A stretch of DNA of 64,000 bases from an uncultured Chloroflexota bacterium (GCA_937974245.1 CALJKV010000105.1:1-64000), one strand, 5' to 3'. Positions 15,549-23,934 are shown, counted from the first letter of the stretch. Made by a program: numbers and translations. Notes: generated by a model from the sequence alone, not told the origin.

Positions 15549-17609
15549 ATGAATGACACCAGCCCACCTTTATGGGAACTCACTGACATAAAGAAGTCCT
15601 TTGTTGGCGTACAGGCGCTCAAAGGAGTCTCGATCACGTTGCGCGAGGGCGAAATCCATGCTCTCCTGGGTGAAAACGGGAGTGGCAAAAGTACGTTGAT
15701 CAAGTGTGTCGCCGGCGTGCATCAGCCTGATGCGGGGCGCATGCTTTGGAAGGCCAAACCGGTTGAGTTCCGGCACCCGATGGACGCGCGTGATCACGGT
15801 GTCGCTACCATCTTCCAGGAGTTTTCTATCGTCCCCACCCTATCCATTGCAGAGAACGTATTCCTGGGACGGCAACCGCGCCGGAAAGGTGGCGCGATTG
15901 ACTGGAAGGCCATGCAAGTTGAGACGCTCAAGGTCCTGGATCAACTGGAGATTCATGTGGACCCTTCGGCCACCGTGCGCAGCCTCTCGGTCGCAGAGCA
16001 GCAGCTCGTTGAGATCGCCAAAGCCATTTCGCTTGAATCCACGCTGCTCATTATGGACGAGCCGACGGCGGCATTGGGCCTGGCGGAGACTGAGCGCCTC
16101 CTCGCTCTGGTGAGACGCCTCGCTTCCCAGGGCAAGGCTATCCTCTACATTTCCCACCGCCTTGATGAGGTCTTCCAGGTCGCCGATCGGGTAACTATCC
16201 TCAAGGATGGCAACCTCGTCGCCACTCGTCCGGTTGCGGGCATCAGCATGAATGAAATCGTGCAGATGATGGTCGGTATGGAAATCGAGCAACACTACCC
16301 GAAAGTCATCAATGTCAAATCCCAACCATGTCTTGAGGTGGAACACCTGTCCACCCAGCGTGATGTCAATAATGTGAGCTTCACGATTAACGTGGGAGAA
16401 GTCTTCGGCCTGGGGGGGATGGTCGGCTCAGGGCGCACTGAAATTGCCCGTGCCTTATTCGGCCTGGACCCGATCACCAGTGGGAGTATCCGCCTCTATG
16501 GCAAACAGGTGCGTTTTCACTCGCCAAGCCAGGCCATTCGCCAGGGTGTCGGCCTGATCCCGGAAAACCGCAAGCTCGACGGCCTGTTCTTCAATTTCGC
16601 TGCGGCCCCCAATATCACGATGTCGCGGATGACTGAAATCCTCAACGGCCCCTTTCTGAGTTTGACTGGTGAACGCAAGGCCGGCGCGGCCTATGTCCAG
16701 AAACTCAGTATTACACCAACGGCGCTGGAGCGATCGGTGCGATTTTTGTCCGGTGGCAACCAGCAAAAAGTCGTAATCGCTCGTTGGCTGTTTTCCAAAG
16801 CTCGGCTGTTGATTCTGGATGAACCTACTCAGGGTATTGACGTTGGCGCGAAGCTGGATGTCTACAACGTGATTAATGAGCTCACCGCTGCCGGGATAAG
16901 CATCCTGCTGATTAGTTCTGATTATCCCGAACTCCTGGCGATAAGCGACCGTGTCGCCATCGTACGCGACGGCAGGATTCTGCATATCGCCGAGTCCAAT
17001 ACACTCAGTGAGTACGAACTGCTCGCCATCGCCTCAGGGGCCGAGTTAGATGAGCGTATGGAGGCAATTTTCCAACTGCGGACGGTGGCGCTGCCCTTCA
17101 TCCACCAACTGCGCGACAAGCTTGGAGAGACGACGCACCTGGCCGTACTTGATCGTGACACCATGCGTTTACTGTATCTGGATAAATTTACCGGGCATGA
17201 AAGTGTTGAGATGATGTCGCGCAGTGGCAGCACGGCTCCGCTGACCTGCACCGGTCTTGGCAAAGTGCTGCTGGCCTACGAGGCAACGGCGGCGGTGGGG
17301 GATTGGTTCAAAACCCAGGCAATCCCGCGATATACCCCTACCACCATTACCGACGTGGATATCCTCATGTCAGAACTTGCTTCCATCCGCCAGAATGGCT
17401 TCGGCCTGGATCGTGAGGAGCATGAACCGGGTATTCGCTGCATCGCCGTGCCAATTCGCGATTCCTCTGGTCATGTCATCGCCGCGATCAGCATCACTGG
17501 CCCTGTGGGACGGATGCCGGAGGATCTCGCTGGCAGCCCCATACGACATACCGTTGTTGACACTGCTGATCGCATTTCCCAGGAACTGGGTTTTAAGACC
17601 GAAAAATAG
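15549..17609 (+). CDS. Sugar ABC importer ATPase fused to an IclR effector-binding domain (importer 2)
   Basis: A 686-residue protein, about 180 longer than RbsA-type ATPases. Residues 1-500 hold the tandem nucleotide-binding halves: Walker A GENGSGKST (41-49), signature LSVAEQQLVEIAKA, Walker B LLIMDEPTAALG, then degenerate GMVGSGRTE, LSGGNQQKVVIARW and ILDEPTQGIDVG. From about 505 the frame continues without a break into an IclR effector-binding domain lacking any HTH: GETTHLAVLDRDTMRLLYLD, GLGKVLLAYEA, IRQNGFGLDREEHEPGIR and AAISITGPVGRM. No stop, shift or second ribosome-binding site is seen at the junction. I infer that the added domain lets a cytoplasmic sugar metabolite control transport. 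ATG 15549 is chosen; 15522 is possible. Confidence 0.93.
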   Translation: MNDTSPPLWELTDIKKSFVGVQALKGVSITLREGEIHALLGENGSGKSTLIKCVAGVHQPDAGRMLWKAKPVEFRHPMDARDHGVATIFQEFSIVPTLSIAENVFLGRQPRRKGGAIDWKAMQVETLKVLDQLEIHVDPSATVRSLSVAEQQLVEIAKAISLESTLLIMDEPTAALGLAETERLLALVRRLASQGKAILYISHRLDEVFQVADRVTILKDGNLVATRPVAGISMNEIVQMMVGMEIEQHYPKVINVKSQPCLEVEHLSTQRDVNNVSFTINVGEVFGLGGMVGSGRTEIARALFGLDPITSGSIRLYGKQVRFHSPSQAIRQGVGLIPENRKLDGLFFNFAAAPNITMSRMTEILNGPFLSLTGERKAGAAYVQKLSITPTALERSVRFLSGGNQQKVVIARWLFSKARLLILDEPTQGIDVGAKLDVYNVINELTAAGISILLISSDYPELLAISDRVAIVRDGRILHIAESNTLSEYELLAIASGAELDERMEAIFQLRTVALPFIHQLRDKLGETTHLAVLDRDTMRLLYLDKFTGHESVEMMSRSGSTAPLTCTGLGKVLLAYEATAAVGDWFKTQAIPRYTPTTITDVDILMSELASIRQNGFGLDREEHEPGIRCIAVPIRDSSGHVIAAISITGPVGRMPEDLAGSPIRHTVVDTADRISQELGFKTEK

Positions 17610-17630
17610 GTATTTTATGAAGGATGATCT

Positions 17631-18608
17631 ATGAGCATTCTGCGCCGTTTCTTTCGCTCTAGCATTTCCGGGCCATTGGTCGCCCTGGTGTTAGCCGTCA
17701 TCCTAGTCAGCCTGTCGACCAACCGTTTTCTGTCCGGCCAGAACCTGAGCAACGTGTCGCTTCAGGTCAGCCCGGTCGCCATCGCCGCCATCGGCGCGAC
17801 ACTGGTCATCCTGACGGGCGGTATTGACCTCTCGCCGGGGGCAGTGGTTGCCCTGACGAGCTGCGCTCTGGCTATCTTCGCCAAGAATCTTGGTATTCCG
17901 ATTGGTATTTCCATCGTGATGGTCCTGGGGCTGGGGCTGCTGCTGGGGTTTGTAAACGGATTTTTCAGCACTTATGGACGTATTCCCTCTTTTATTGTGA
18001 CCCTCGCGGCACTCGGTATCTATCGCGGCCTGGCCTTCCTGATCACCAACGGTTCGCCTATTTTCTCCGTTTCCCCGGCGCTCAACCCACTGTTCTACGG
18101 TAATCTCCTGGGCATACCGCTGCCGTTGATCTATGTACTGGTTCTGTATTTTCTCACCTGGATTTTCCTGAACTATACCATTCCTGGCCGCAATATTTAT
18201 GCGGTAGGGGGCAATGAGTCCGCTGCGCAGCTCTCCGGCATCAAAGTAAACCAGACCCGTCTGATTGCCTTCACCATCGCCGGTCTGTCCTCATCCATCG
18301 CCGGGATTCTCACGGTAGCTCAGCTTGACTCGGGGTCCCCAAATTATGGCGCAGGCACCGAGCTGGAGGCCATTGCCGCCGCTGTCATCGGTGGGACAAG
18401 TCTCGCCGGGGGCTACGGTAACATCGCCTCGACTCTATTGGGCGCGCTCACCGTGCAGGTCGTGAAGAACGGTCTGAACCTGAACATGGTCCCTGCCTCC
18501 TGGCGAGAGATCACTCTGGGCAGTATCATCGTTCTGGCGGTCGGTGTAGATATGTGGCGGGCGACGCTCAGCGAACGTTTCAGCCAGATTTTCTCACGAA
18601 CACGATAA
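17631..18608 (+). CDS. Sugar ABC importer permease, RbsC type (importer 2)
   Basis: A 325-residue permease with about ten TM segments and family marks GGIDLSPGAVVALTS, GFVNGFFSTYGRIPSFIVTLAALG, NIYAVGGNESAAQLSGIKV and GGTSLAGGYGNIASTLLGAL. The N-terminal tail (MSILRRFFRSSIS) is short. It starts 21 bases after the ATPase-IclR fusion gene with AGGATG ahead, so the two are co-translated as one importer. It is clearly a paralogue of the permease encoded at 7263, with different loop sequences, consistent with a different or related substrate. Confidence 0.93.
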   Translation: MSILRRFFRSSISGPLVALVLAVILVSLSTNRFLSGQNLSNVSLQVSPVAIAAIGATLVILTGGIDLSPGAVVALTSCALAIFAKNLGIPIGISIVMVLGLGLLLGFVNGFFSTYGRIPSFIVTLAALGIYRGLAFLITNGSPIFSVSPALNPLFYGNLLGIPLPLIYVLVLYFLTWIFLNYTIPGRNIYAVGGNESAAQLSGIKVNQTRLIAFTIAGLSSSIAGILTVAQLDSGSPNYGAGTELEAIAAAVIGGTSLAGGYGNIASTLLGALTVQVVKNGLNLNMVPASWREITLGSIIVLAVGVDMWRATLSERFSQIFSRTR

Positions 18609-18658
18609 TCCGCGCGGCGCAGTGCTCGCGCTTTGGTACAATGGAAAGGACATTCTGA

Positions 18659-19726
18659 ATGTATACCCACGGACGCAAAACCGGTTGTCGTATGAGCCTG
18701 GACTACACCTATAAGGATATGCGTATCGCCTATCTGGAAAATGACGCCCTGCGCGTTGGCATCCTGTTGGATAAGGGCGCGGACATCTTTGAGTTTACCT
18801 TTAAGCCCCATAATCTCGATTTTTTGTGGCAGTCGCCCATCCCTATGCAGAAACCTTTCGTCGCAACCAGCGCGCTGCCTGAAGGGGCTTTCCATGATTA
18901 CTACTATGGAGGTTGGCAGGAAGTGCTTCCGTCCGCGGGCTGGGCCTCCGAGCCTTACCAGGGCACTTATCAGGGCTTACACGGGGAGGCCTCATTGCTG
19001 CCCTTCGCTGCCCAGGTGGTGGAAGATACTCCCGAGGTGGTATCGGTTAAAACCTCGGTACGGTTATATCGCAGCCCACTGACATTGGAACGCACCATGT
19101 CGCTGAGGCGAGATACTGCGACATTGTATATCCATGAACGGCTCCATAACGAATCGGCGGGAGAGTTCGCCATTATGTGGGGCCACCATCCAGCATTGGG
19201 AGCGCCTTTCCTGGATGAGAGCTGCGTTGTTCATGCGCCGGCCAGCAAAGTCGAGGTGGCAACCTTTCATAACAACGGTCTATGGCAGCCCGGCGGTGAC
19301 TATGACTTCCCGATGGTACCCAACCGCCGCAGTGGTGAACTACAGGATATCACCCAGGTGCTGCCCCAATCCGCGCGCTCGGTAGACGTTGTTTTCTTCA
19401 AGGATCTGATGGAGGGTTGGTACGGTCTGACCAATCAGAATAAGGGTGTAGGCTTCGGCATGGCCTGGGATCATTCACTGTTCAAGTATCTGTGGATGTG
19501 GCAGGTCTACGGCGGCCACACCGATTACCCATGGTACGGGCGTACCTACAACTGCGCCCTGGAGCCGTTTACCAGTTATCCGCCCGCCGGTATATCTCAG
19601 GCACTTCAGAATGGCAGCGCTCACATCATGCGTGCCGGGGAAATCATCGAGACTGATCTGGTGGCTGTGGCCTACGAAGGGCAGGCGATTAGCCGTGTTA
19701 CCCTGGATGGCAAGGTCCAATATTAG
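18659..19726 (+). CDS. DUF4432 aldose 1-epimerase-like protein
   Basis: A 355-residue protein of the galactose-mutarotase-like beta-sandwich type (DUF4432). Characteristic stretches are LRVGILLDKGADIFEFTFKP, YYGGWQEVLPSAG, HGEASLLPF, LERTMSLRRDTATLYIHERL, IMWGHHPALGAPFL and LEPFTSYP. The paired His of GHHPALG and the Glu of LEPFT suit mutarotase chemistry. It probably interconverts sugar anomers after uptake. It begins with GGAAAGGA 9 bases before the ATG at 18659; a second ATG at 18692 would remove 11 residues. It is the last gene of the island, before a terminator. Confidence 0.78.
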   Translation: MYTHGRKTGCRMSLDYTYKDMRIAYLENDALRVGILLDKGADIFEFTFKPHNLDFLWQSPIPMQKPFVATSALPEGAFHDYYYGGWQEVLPSAGWASEPYQGTYQGLHGEASLLPFAAQVVEDTPEVVSVKTSVRLYRSPLTLERTMSLRRDTATLYIHERLHNESAGEFAIMWGHHPALGAPFLDESCVVHAPASKVEVATFHNNGLWQPGGDYDFPMVPNRRSGELQDITQVLPQSARSVDVVFFKDLMEGWYGLTNQNKGVGFGMAWDHSLFKYLWMWQVYGGHTDYPWYGRTYNCALEPFTSYPPAGISQALQNGSAHIMRAGEIIETDLVAVAYEGQAISRVTLDGKVQY

Positions 19727-19778
19727 GACTTATAACATCCGGTGGGGAATGTGCTGCTCTGAAGTCTGGCAGTAAAAA

Positions 19779-19809
19779 AAGAGCCGTTGTCAGTGGGCAG
19801 CGGCTTTTA
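19779..19809 (+). terminator. Rho-independent terminator closing the sugar island
   Basis: GCCGTTG (19783-19789) pairs with CAGCGGC (19798-19804), with one G-U, around an 8-base loop and is followed by TTTTAT. An A run precedes the stem, so it could also work in the other direction. It lies 55 bases after the DUF4432 stop. Confidence 0.75.
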
Positions 19810-19959
19810 TGGTGCTACTACATACAGAAAATACGGAATTGTCGTCAAGAGCAGCGGCTGTAAAGACGGCATTACACACCTTGCCAAACAAGAAAGTGAT
19901 CTTACCTCAGTTTGACGGACACCAGAAAAGTCCATTAGACTGAGTGTAAGAAGAGACAC

Positions 19960-20136
19960 ATGGGATACAAGAAGTACAGCGACAAATTCAAACGGGATGT
20001 GCTGGCAAATCACCGCGTTTCACTGTTCTGCGAGGGGGAGTTCGACACCCTGCTCGACACAGCTGAACATCCGGCGCGGTGCAAATCAAACTCGAATAGG
20101 GCTATTCTCACGGATACGCAATCCCCTCGCCAATGA
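19960..20136 (+). pseudogene. Remnant of an IS transposase N-terminus
   Basis: The reading frame begins MGYKKYSDKFKRDVLANHR, which resembles the start of OrfA-type (HTH) transposases of the IS3 group, then loses all resemblance and stops after 59 codons. Nothing further of an insertion sequence is recognisable, and no clear terminal inverted repeat pair was found. The assignment rests on about 16 residues. Confidence 0.4.
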
Positions 20137-20283
20137 CCATACCGATAGGATATTCGTTGGTGTTGGTGCTGAAGCGTTTGCGCAGCTTCTGCCGCACCAA
20201 CTAAGCGGCACGCCCACGCTTTCGAGATACAACCGGGTCCCCTGACGGACGATATTATCGTCTTCTGCTAATAATATACGCAT
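20108..20283 (-). pseudogene. Fragment of a response-regulator gene
   Basis: On the minus strand MRILLAEDDNIVRQGTRLYL resembles the first beta-alpha unit of a receiver domain, including the acidic pair (EDD). After about 24 codons the frame shifts into a stretch ending ...GEGIAYP-stop, without the phospho-Asp region. The gene is a remnant. It overlaps the end of the transposase remnant on the other strand, so this is a zone of gene debris. Confidence 0.45.
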
Positions 20284-20351
20284 AACCTGACCTCCTGAAT
20301 TTAGAAGCCGGAAAACACAACATTCCGGCTTCACTTCACTGCTACATTGTC

Positions 20352-21140
20352 CTATTCCAGGCTGATAAGATAGGCAATCAGATCATTGATGTCTGCTTCG
20401 GTGAAGATTTCGGCGTAATTCCTGGGCATGAGATTGTCAGGATAATCGGGCACGACAAACGCCCCCGGACTTAAAATGGACATGCGAATATACATCACCG
20501 GGTCGGTCTCCATGTTCATCATGGTATCTGTGCTATCTGAATTATTGTCATTGCCTCCCATGTGCATTCCCCCCATGTTCATACCACCGGTACTCTCATT
20601 ATCATTCATTGTGTGCTGACTAGGATCGTGTGTAGGGTTGCCAACGCCCAGCAATCCCGGGCCAATCAGTCTCTCAGTGCTATCAACACGATGGCAGGTG
20701 GCACAGGCGAATCCGGCAGCGGGCTGGATGGTATTGAACAACTGCTCACCTCTGGCAGGATCACCAACAGCCAAAGCCCGGGCCATCGCATCTTCATGTT
20801 CGGCATCGCCGTGCTCGTCCTCTGTATGACCAACAGCTTCGTTATCTCCGTGCTCCTCCGCATGTGTCGTCAGTGCCTCATCCGTGTGCAGAAATCCGCA
20901 CTGTACGGCTAAGGCCTGATACGCTATGCCAGCAATGTACAGCTCTTCCAACGCGTGATCCAAATCGGTCTCAAGCGCGTCTGCCAGGTTATCCAGGCGT
21001 GCCGCGTGTTCTTGCTGATGCTCCAACAGCGCCTGAATATCGCAATCCGTCTCAGGTTCATTCTGGGCAAGTGTAAAACGAAAAAACGAGACTCCCATAC
21101 TAAGCACAACCAATAGAACCAGTAACCGCTTAACACGCAT
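20352..21140 (-). CDS. Exported c-type cytochrome with a Met/His/Asn-rich insertion
   Basis: A 262-residue exported protein: signal peptide MRVKRLLVLLVVLSMGVSFF..., an alpha-helical region (about 30-90), an acidic His-rich stretch (EEHGDNEAVGHTEDEHGDAE) and a C-terminal monohaem domain with CATCH and a likely axial Met in NLMPRNY. Inside the haem domain lies an unusual insertion with GGMNMGGMHMGG and further Met/Asn/Asp residues, a plausible Cu(I) site. ATG 21140 is chosen because GGGAGGC lies just upstream and would otherwise be coding. It is divergent from the CsoR-like gene, so a shared copper response is plausible. Confidence 0.82.
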   Translation of the reverse strand: MRVKRLLVLLVVLSMGVSFFRFTLAQNEPETDCDIQALLEHQQEHAARLDNLADALETDLDHALEELYIAGIAYQALAVQCGFLHTDEALTTHAEEHGDNEAVGHTEDEHGDAEHEDAMARALAVGDPARGEQLFNTIQPAAGFACATCHRVDSTERLIGPGLLGVGNPTHDPSQHTMNDNESTGGMNMGGMHMGGNDNNSDSTDTMMNMETDPVMYIRMSILSPGAFVVPDYPDNLMPRNYAEIFTEADINDLIAYLISLE

Positions 21141-21325
21141 ACTGCCTCCCAAATAGGTGATGACAAATGTTCTCGGTGCGATACTTTGAAGGGTAGCATA
21201 GCTAAGATGATCACCAACACCGCCGAATGGCGTATTTCCACTTGCTGTTTATCTGGTATGCTGGAAATGATCGATTTGACTGTGAAACGGCATAAATACA
21301 TGCAGGGTATGCCGGAGGCAATTGG

Positions 21326-21601
21326 ATGGCATCAGATGCGAAAGCTGTGATGCAGCAAAGGGTCATTCATCGTATTCATCGCATCCAGGGACAGCTTAAT
21401 GGCCTTACAAAAGCAATCGAAGATGAACAGAGCTGCGAATATCTGATTATCCAGACCCGCGCTGTGGAAAAGGCGGTTGCCAGCCTGATTGTCCAGATGA
21501 TTGAAAACCAGCTTCTATTTCGTTATTGCGAAGTACAGCATAACGACCCCGAACAAACCGCACAAATACTGGTAACCCTCAGCAGATTAGTACGCCGGTA
21601 A
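21326..21601 (+). CDS. CsoR/RcnR/FrmR-family repressor with altered metal site
   Basis: A 91-residue all-helical regulator: VIHRIHRIQGQLNGLTKAIE is the family's first helix, then SCEYLIIQTRAVEKAVASL with the conserved first Cys. In copper CsoR a His follows at Cys+25 and a Cys at Cys+29; here these positions are Gln and Arg, and a Cys appears at +31 (RYCE). The usual copper, nickel or formaldehyde ligand sets are therefore incomplete. It still lies between a Met-rich cytochrome gene and copper genes. It may sense another metal or a thiol-reactive signal. Confidence 0.85.
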   Translation: MASDAKAVMQQRVIHRIHRIQGQLNGLTKAIEDEQSCEYLIIQTRAVEKAVASLIVQMIENQLLFRYCEVQHNDPEQTAQILVTLSRLVRR

Positions 21602-21735
21602 AGGGTTGTTATCAAAGAATATGGCTTCAGCACATCCGCCATTTGGCGCATTCGCGGACACAGAATCTCTGCTACGATTCTCATCTGGTAAGGATAAATC
21701 TTGTATCTGTAAGATTCATTGTGGAGGTTGGTGTA

Positions 21736-22098
21736 ATGAAGAAGTTGCTAAGTCTGATGATTGCTATGCTTCTGGTGCTTGCCGCTGTGCCCGCATTCGC
21801 CCAGGATACATCACACGAATGCCCTCATGGTGGCACGACTATTTCTGATCTGCGGAGCTGTGTCGAACACGCTGTGATGATGGGTCACATTGATAACCGT
21901 GGCATTGCCAATAGCTTGTTCGCAAAACTGGCCTCCGCACAGGCAGCACAGGATCGCGGTCAACTGCGGGTGGCGGTGAATGTGCTGAATGCGCTGGCAC
22001 ACGAGGTTGAAGCACAGGCAGGTAAACACATTGATGCCCATCATGCTGACCATATGCTGAACCATATCCAGGATGTAATACGTACATTAGGTGGTTAA
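21736..22098 (+). CDS. Small exported protein with FIMAH-like domain
   Basis: A 120-residue secreted protein: Sec signal MKKLLSLMIAMLLVLAAVPAFAQ, then a short Cys/His-bearing stretch (HECPHGGTTISDLRSCVEHAVMMGHID), then a helical segment resembling the FIMAH domain (KLASAQAAQDRGQLRVAVNV, ALAHEVEAQAGKHI). Eleven His and two Cys residues make metal binding conceivable. GGAGG lies 8 bases before the ATG at 21736. A terminator follows. The function is unknown; the copper context is suggestive only. Confidence 0.75.
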   Translation: MKKLLSLMIAMLLVLAAVPAFAQDTSHECPHGGTTISDLRSCVEHAVMMGHIDNRGIANSLFAKLASAQAAQDRGQLRVAVNVLNALAHEVEAQAGKHIDAHHADHMLNHIQDVIRTLGG

Positions 22099-22120
22099 CC
22101 CTTCAGTGCGCAATTAAGAA

Positions 22121-22156
22121 AACACCTCCTGCCGCATGTTGTAGGAGGTGTTTTTT
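22121..22156 (+). terminator. Strong rho-independent terminator
   Basis: AACACCTCCT (22121-22130) pairs with AGGAGGTGTT (22143-22152) and is followed by TTTTA. It ends the FIMAH-protein transcript. The right arm belongs to a 148-base block that is repeated at 24401-24549. Confidence 0.85.
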
Positions 22157-22181
22157 AGGGAGAGCTCCATTCGTAAATGGA

Positions 22182-22290
22182 TTATGCAACACTCAATTGA
22201 GTCCGGCGCAGCAGTTGAGCATGGATGGCAACGATGATGGTACTCAGTAACATAAACAGCGCCCCACTGCCGGGGAGAGGATGAACCCCA
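22182..22290 (-). pseudogene. Duplicated 3' tail of the CopB ATPase gene
   Basis: This stretch matches the last roughly 36 codons of the intact ATPase gene at 24440, including the same stop region, at close to 90% identity by eye. One C is missing in the run at 22261-22265, which breaks the frame. Matching sequence extends past the stop to 22143, so the repeat unit is about 148 bases (22143-22290 against 24401-24549). The two copies flank the GT39-like gene as direct repeats. Confidence 0.8.
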
Positions 22291-22353
22291 TATCTCGCAT
22301 GCCCCTTAACCGTCTACGTGCTTTCCGGACGACCAGGTCAGCATTTTACCCGG

Positions 22354-23934
22354 CTACTTAAATTGATAAATGGCACAATTGTTTTCAATGCCTGGCCCGA
22401 TTTGTTGTGCAGTCTGATTCAGGTAATCTGCCAACTGCGGATTCGTTTGGAGTAAGTCCTGGTTGTAAATAATGAAATACTGTCCGCCCTTCTCACGATA
22501 CTTAGCAATGTATTCAGGGGTGTGCCAGTCAGCAGGCAAGCTCCAACCATAGCGGTGGCTGTAGAAGAAAATATTGGGTTCCTGATAATTGTTAGGCACA
22601 CCTTTATACTCGCTGGCCGATGTTGTGCTGATGATCACAAGGGCACCTTCTGGAATGGCTTGTGCCACAGATTGCGAACACTGCCATAAGGGTTCTTGAT
22701 AGGGTGTAAGATATTGAACGTAAGCGAGGAAAGCGGTGAACGCGATTAAAAGAGCAAACACGCTGCTCAAGATGAATCTATAATGCAGTATTCTTTTTAG
22801 GCCAGACTCATGGCTGAGGGGTTTAAGTAGCCAGACCAGACCCAGCCCGACACCCAAAGCAGCATAGGGCAGCGCGAAAATGTGGTAATAGTCTGCGAAG
22901 CTGATATAGCGAGGAATAAGAAGGTAATATATTATAATAGCGACTGCTCCATACAGAATGAAGCGATATTTGCGGTTGAACCTTGCTATTCCTACTCCTA
23001 TAGCAAAAGGAAAAATACCGCCAATAGCAAAAATACTGACGAGATCGATTTTCAGGACCAAGAAGTAAAACCCTGGTGAAAGCCAATAGCGCAGGTTATC
23101 AAATTTGCTGTCTCCCCCTGAAATTATGCCGAAGGTATTGCCATAATCCAGATACAGATCACGCGCATGTAAATACCAGATGACACCGGGCAGCAAACTG
23201 ATAACCGCAAATAGCCACAGGCGGCGGTCTTTTAGGAAACGCAGGTTGTATTTCTCAATGACCAGAAAGAGAAATACAAAACCGATGTGAATAGACGTTG
23301 GTTTAATCAGGATGGCGAGCGCAGTGGTAAACCCGGCCAGCAATAACAATACGAAATTCTGCTTGTTGAGCCAGCGCATAAACACATAAAGCGCCGCCAT
23401 GTAGAAGAAAAGAACCGTGGGTTCCGGCATAAAAACGACGCTGTAAGCCGTGAATAATGGTGAAGCTGCGAAAAAGATCAGGGCTATCGTCGCTGCTTTT
23501 GAAGAAACGATGCTTCGAGCCAGGGCGTAGAAGAATATCAGAGACCCTGTGCTGAAAACGAGCGATACGAACAAGCCAATGAAGACGTGCTCTCCAAAGA
23601 CCTGGTATAACAACGAAACGATGAAGGGATAAAATTGAAACTCGGTTTCAACAAAACCCGGGCCATTGCCACCCCAGTCTATTTGGGGGAAAAGTATGTT
23701 TTCGCTCGCTGTAAAATTATGGGCAATGGAAGCCGTATCCGCCTGACGCCAGGTAGCACCCTGGAAACCGTGTGATTCGGGTGCAAAAACAAAAGGCAGC
23801 CGCAGCAAAATGCTAATGAGGATTATCAGGCTGATGTGATGTTGCTTGATGAAATAGGCGGCGCTTCCTGGGATATGATTCCTATGTTCTGGACCCGAAT
23901 CAGCTAAGTAAGAACTGGTACGTGAAGCAAACAT
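22354..23934 (-). CDS. GT39/ArnT-like integral membrane glycosyltransferase
   Basis: A 526-residue protein with about eleven TM segments after a 35-residue polar N-terminus. The first outside loop holds APESHGFQGATWRQADTASI; the acidic residues there resemble the catalytic loop of PMT/ArnT-type enzymes, and LLRLPF precedes it as in that group. A C-terminal outside domain (about 430-526, ending NNCAIYQFK) contains IISTTSASEYKG. Such enzymes move a sugar from a polyprenyl-phosphate donor to lipid or protein outside the membrane. The gene is more AT-rich than its neighbours and is flanked by copies of the CopB tail, which suggests insertion between them. Confidence 0.75.
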   Translation of the reverse strand: MFASRTSSYLADSGPEHRNHIPGSAAYFIKQHHISLIILISILLRLPFVFAPESHGFQGATWRQADTASIAHNFTASENILFPQIDWGGNGPGFVETEFQFYPFIVSLLYQVFGEHVFIGLFVSLVFSTGSLIFFYALARSIVSSKAATIALIFFAASPLFTAYSVVFMPEPTVLFFYMAALYVFMRWLNKQNFVLLLLAGFTTALAILIKPTSIHIGFVFLFLVIEKYNLRFLKDRRLWLFAVISLLPGVIWYLHARDLYLDYGNTFGIISGGDSKFDNLRYWLSPGFYFLVLKIDLVSIFAIGGIFPFAIGVGIARFNRKYRFILYGAVAIIIYYLLIPRYISFADYYHIFALPYAALGVGLGLVWLLKPLSHESGLKRILHYRFILSSVFALLIAFTAFLAYVQYLTPYQEPLWQCSQSVAQAIPEGALVIISTTSASEYKGVPNNYQEPNIFFYSHRYGWSLPADWHTPEYIAKYREKGGQYFIIYNQDLLQTNPQLADYLNQTAQQIGPGIENNCAIYQFK

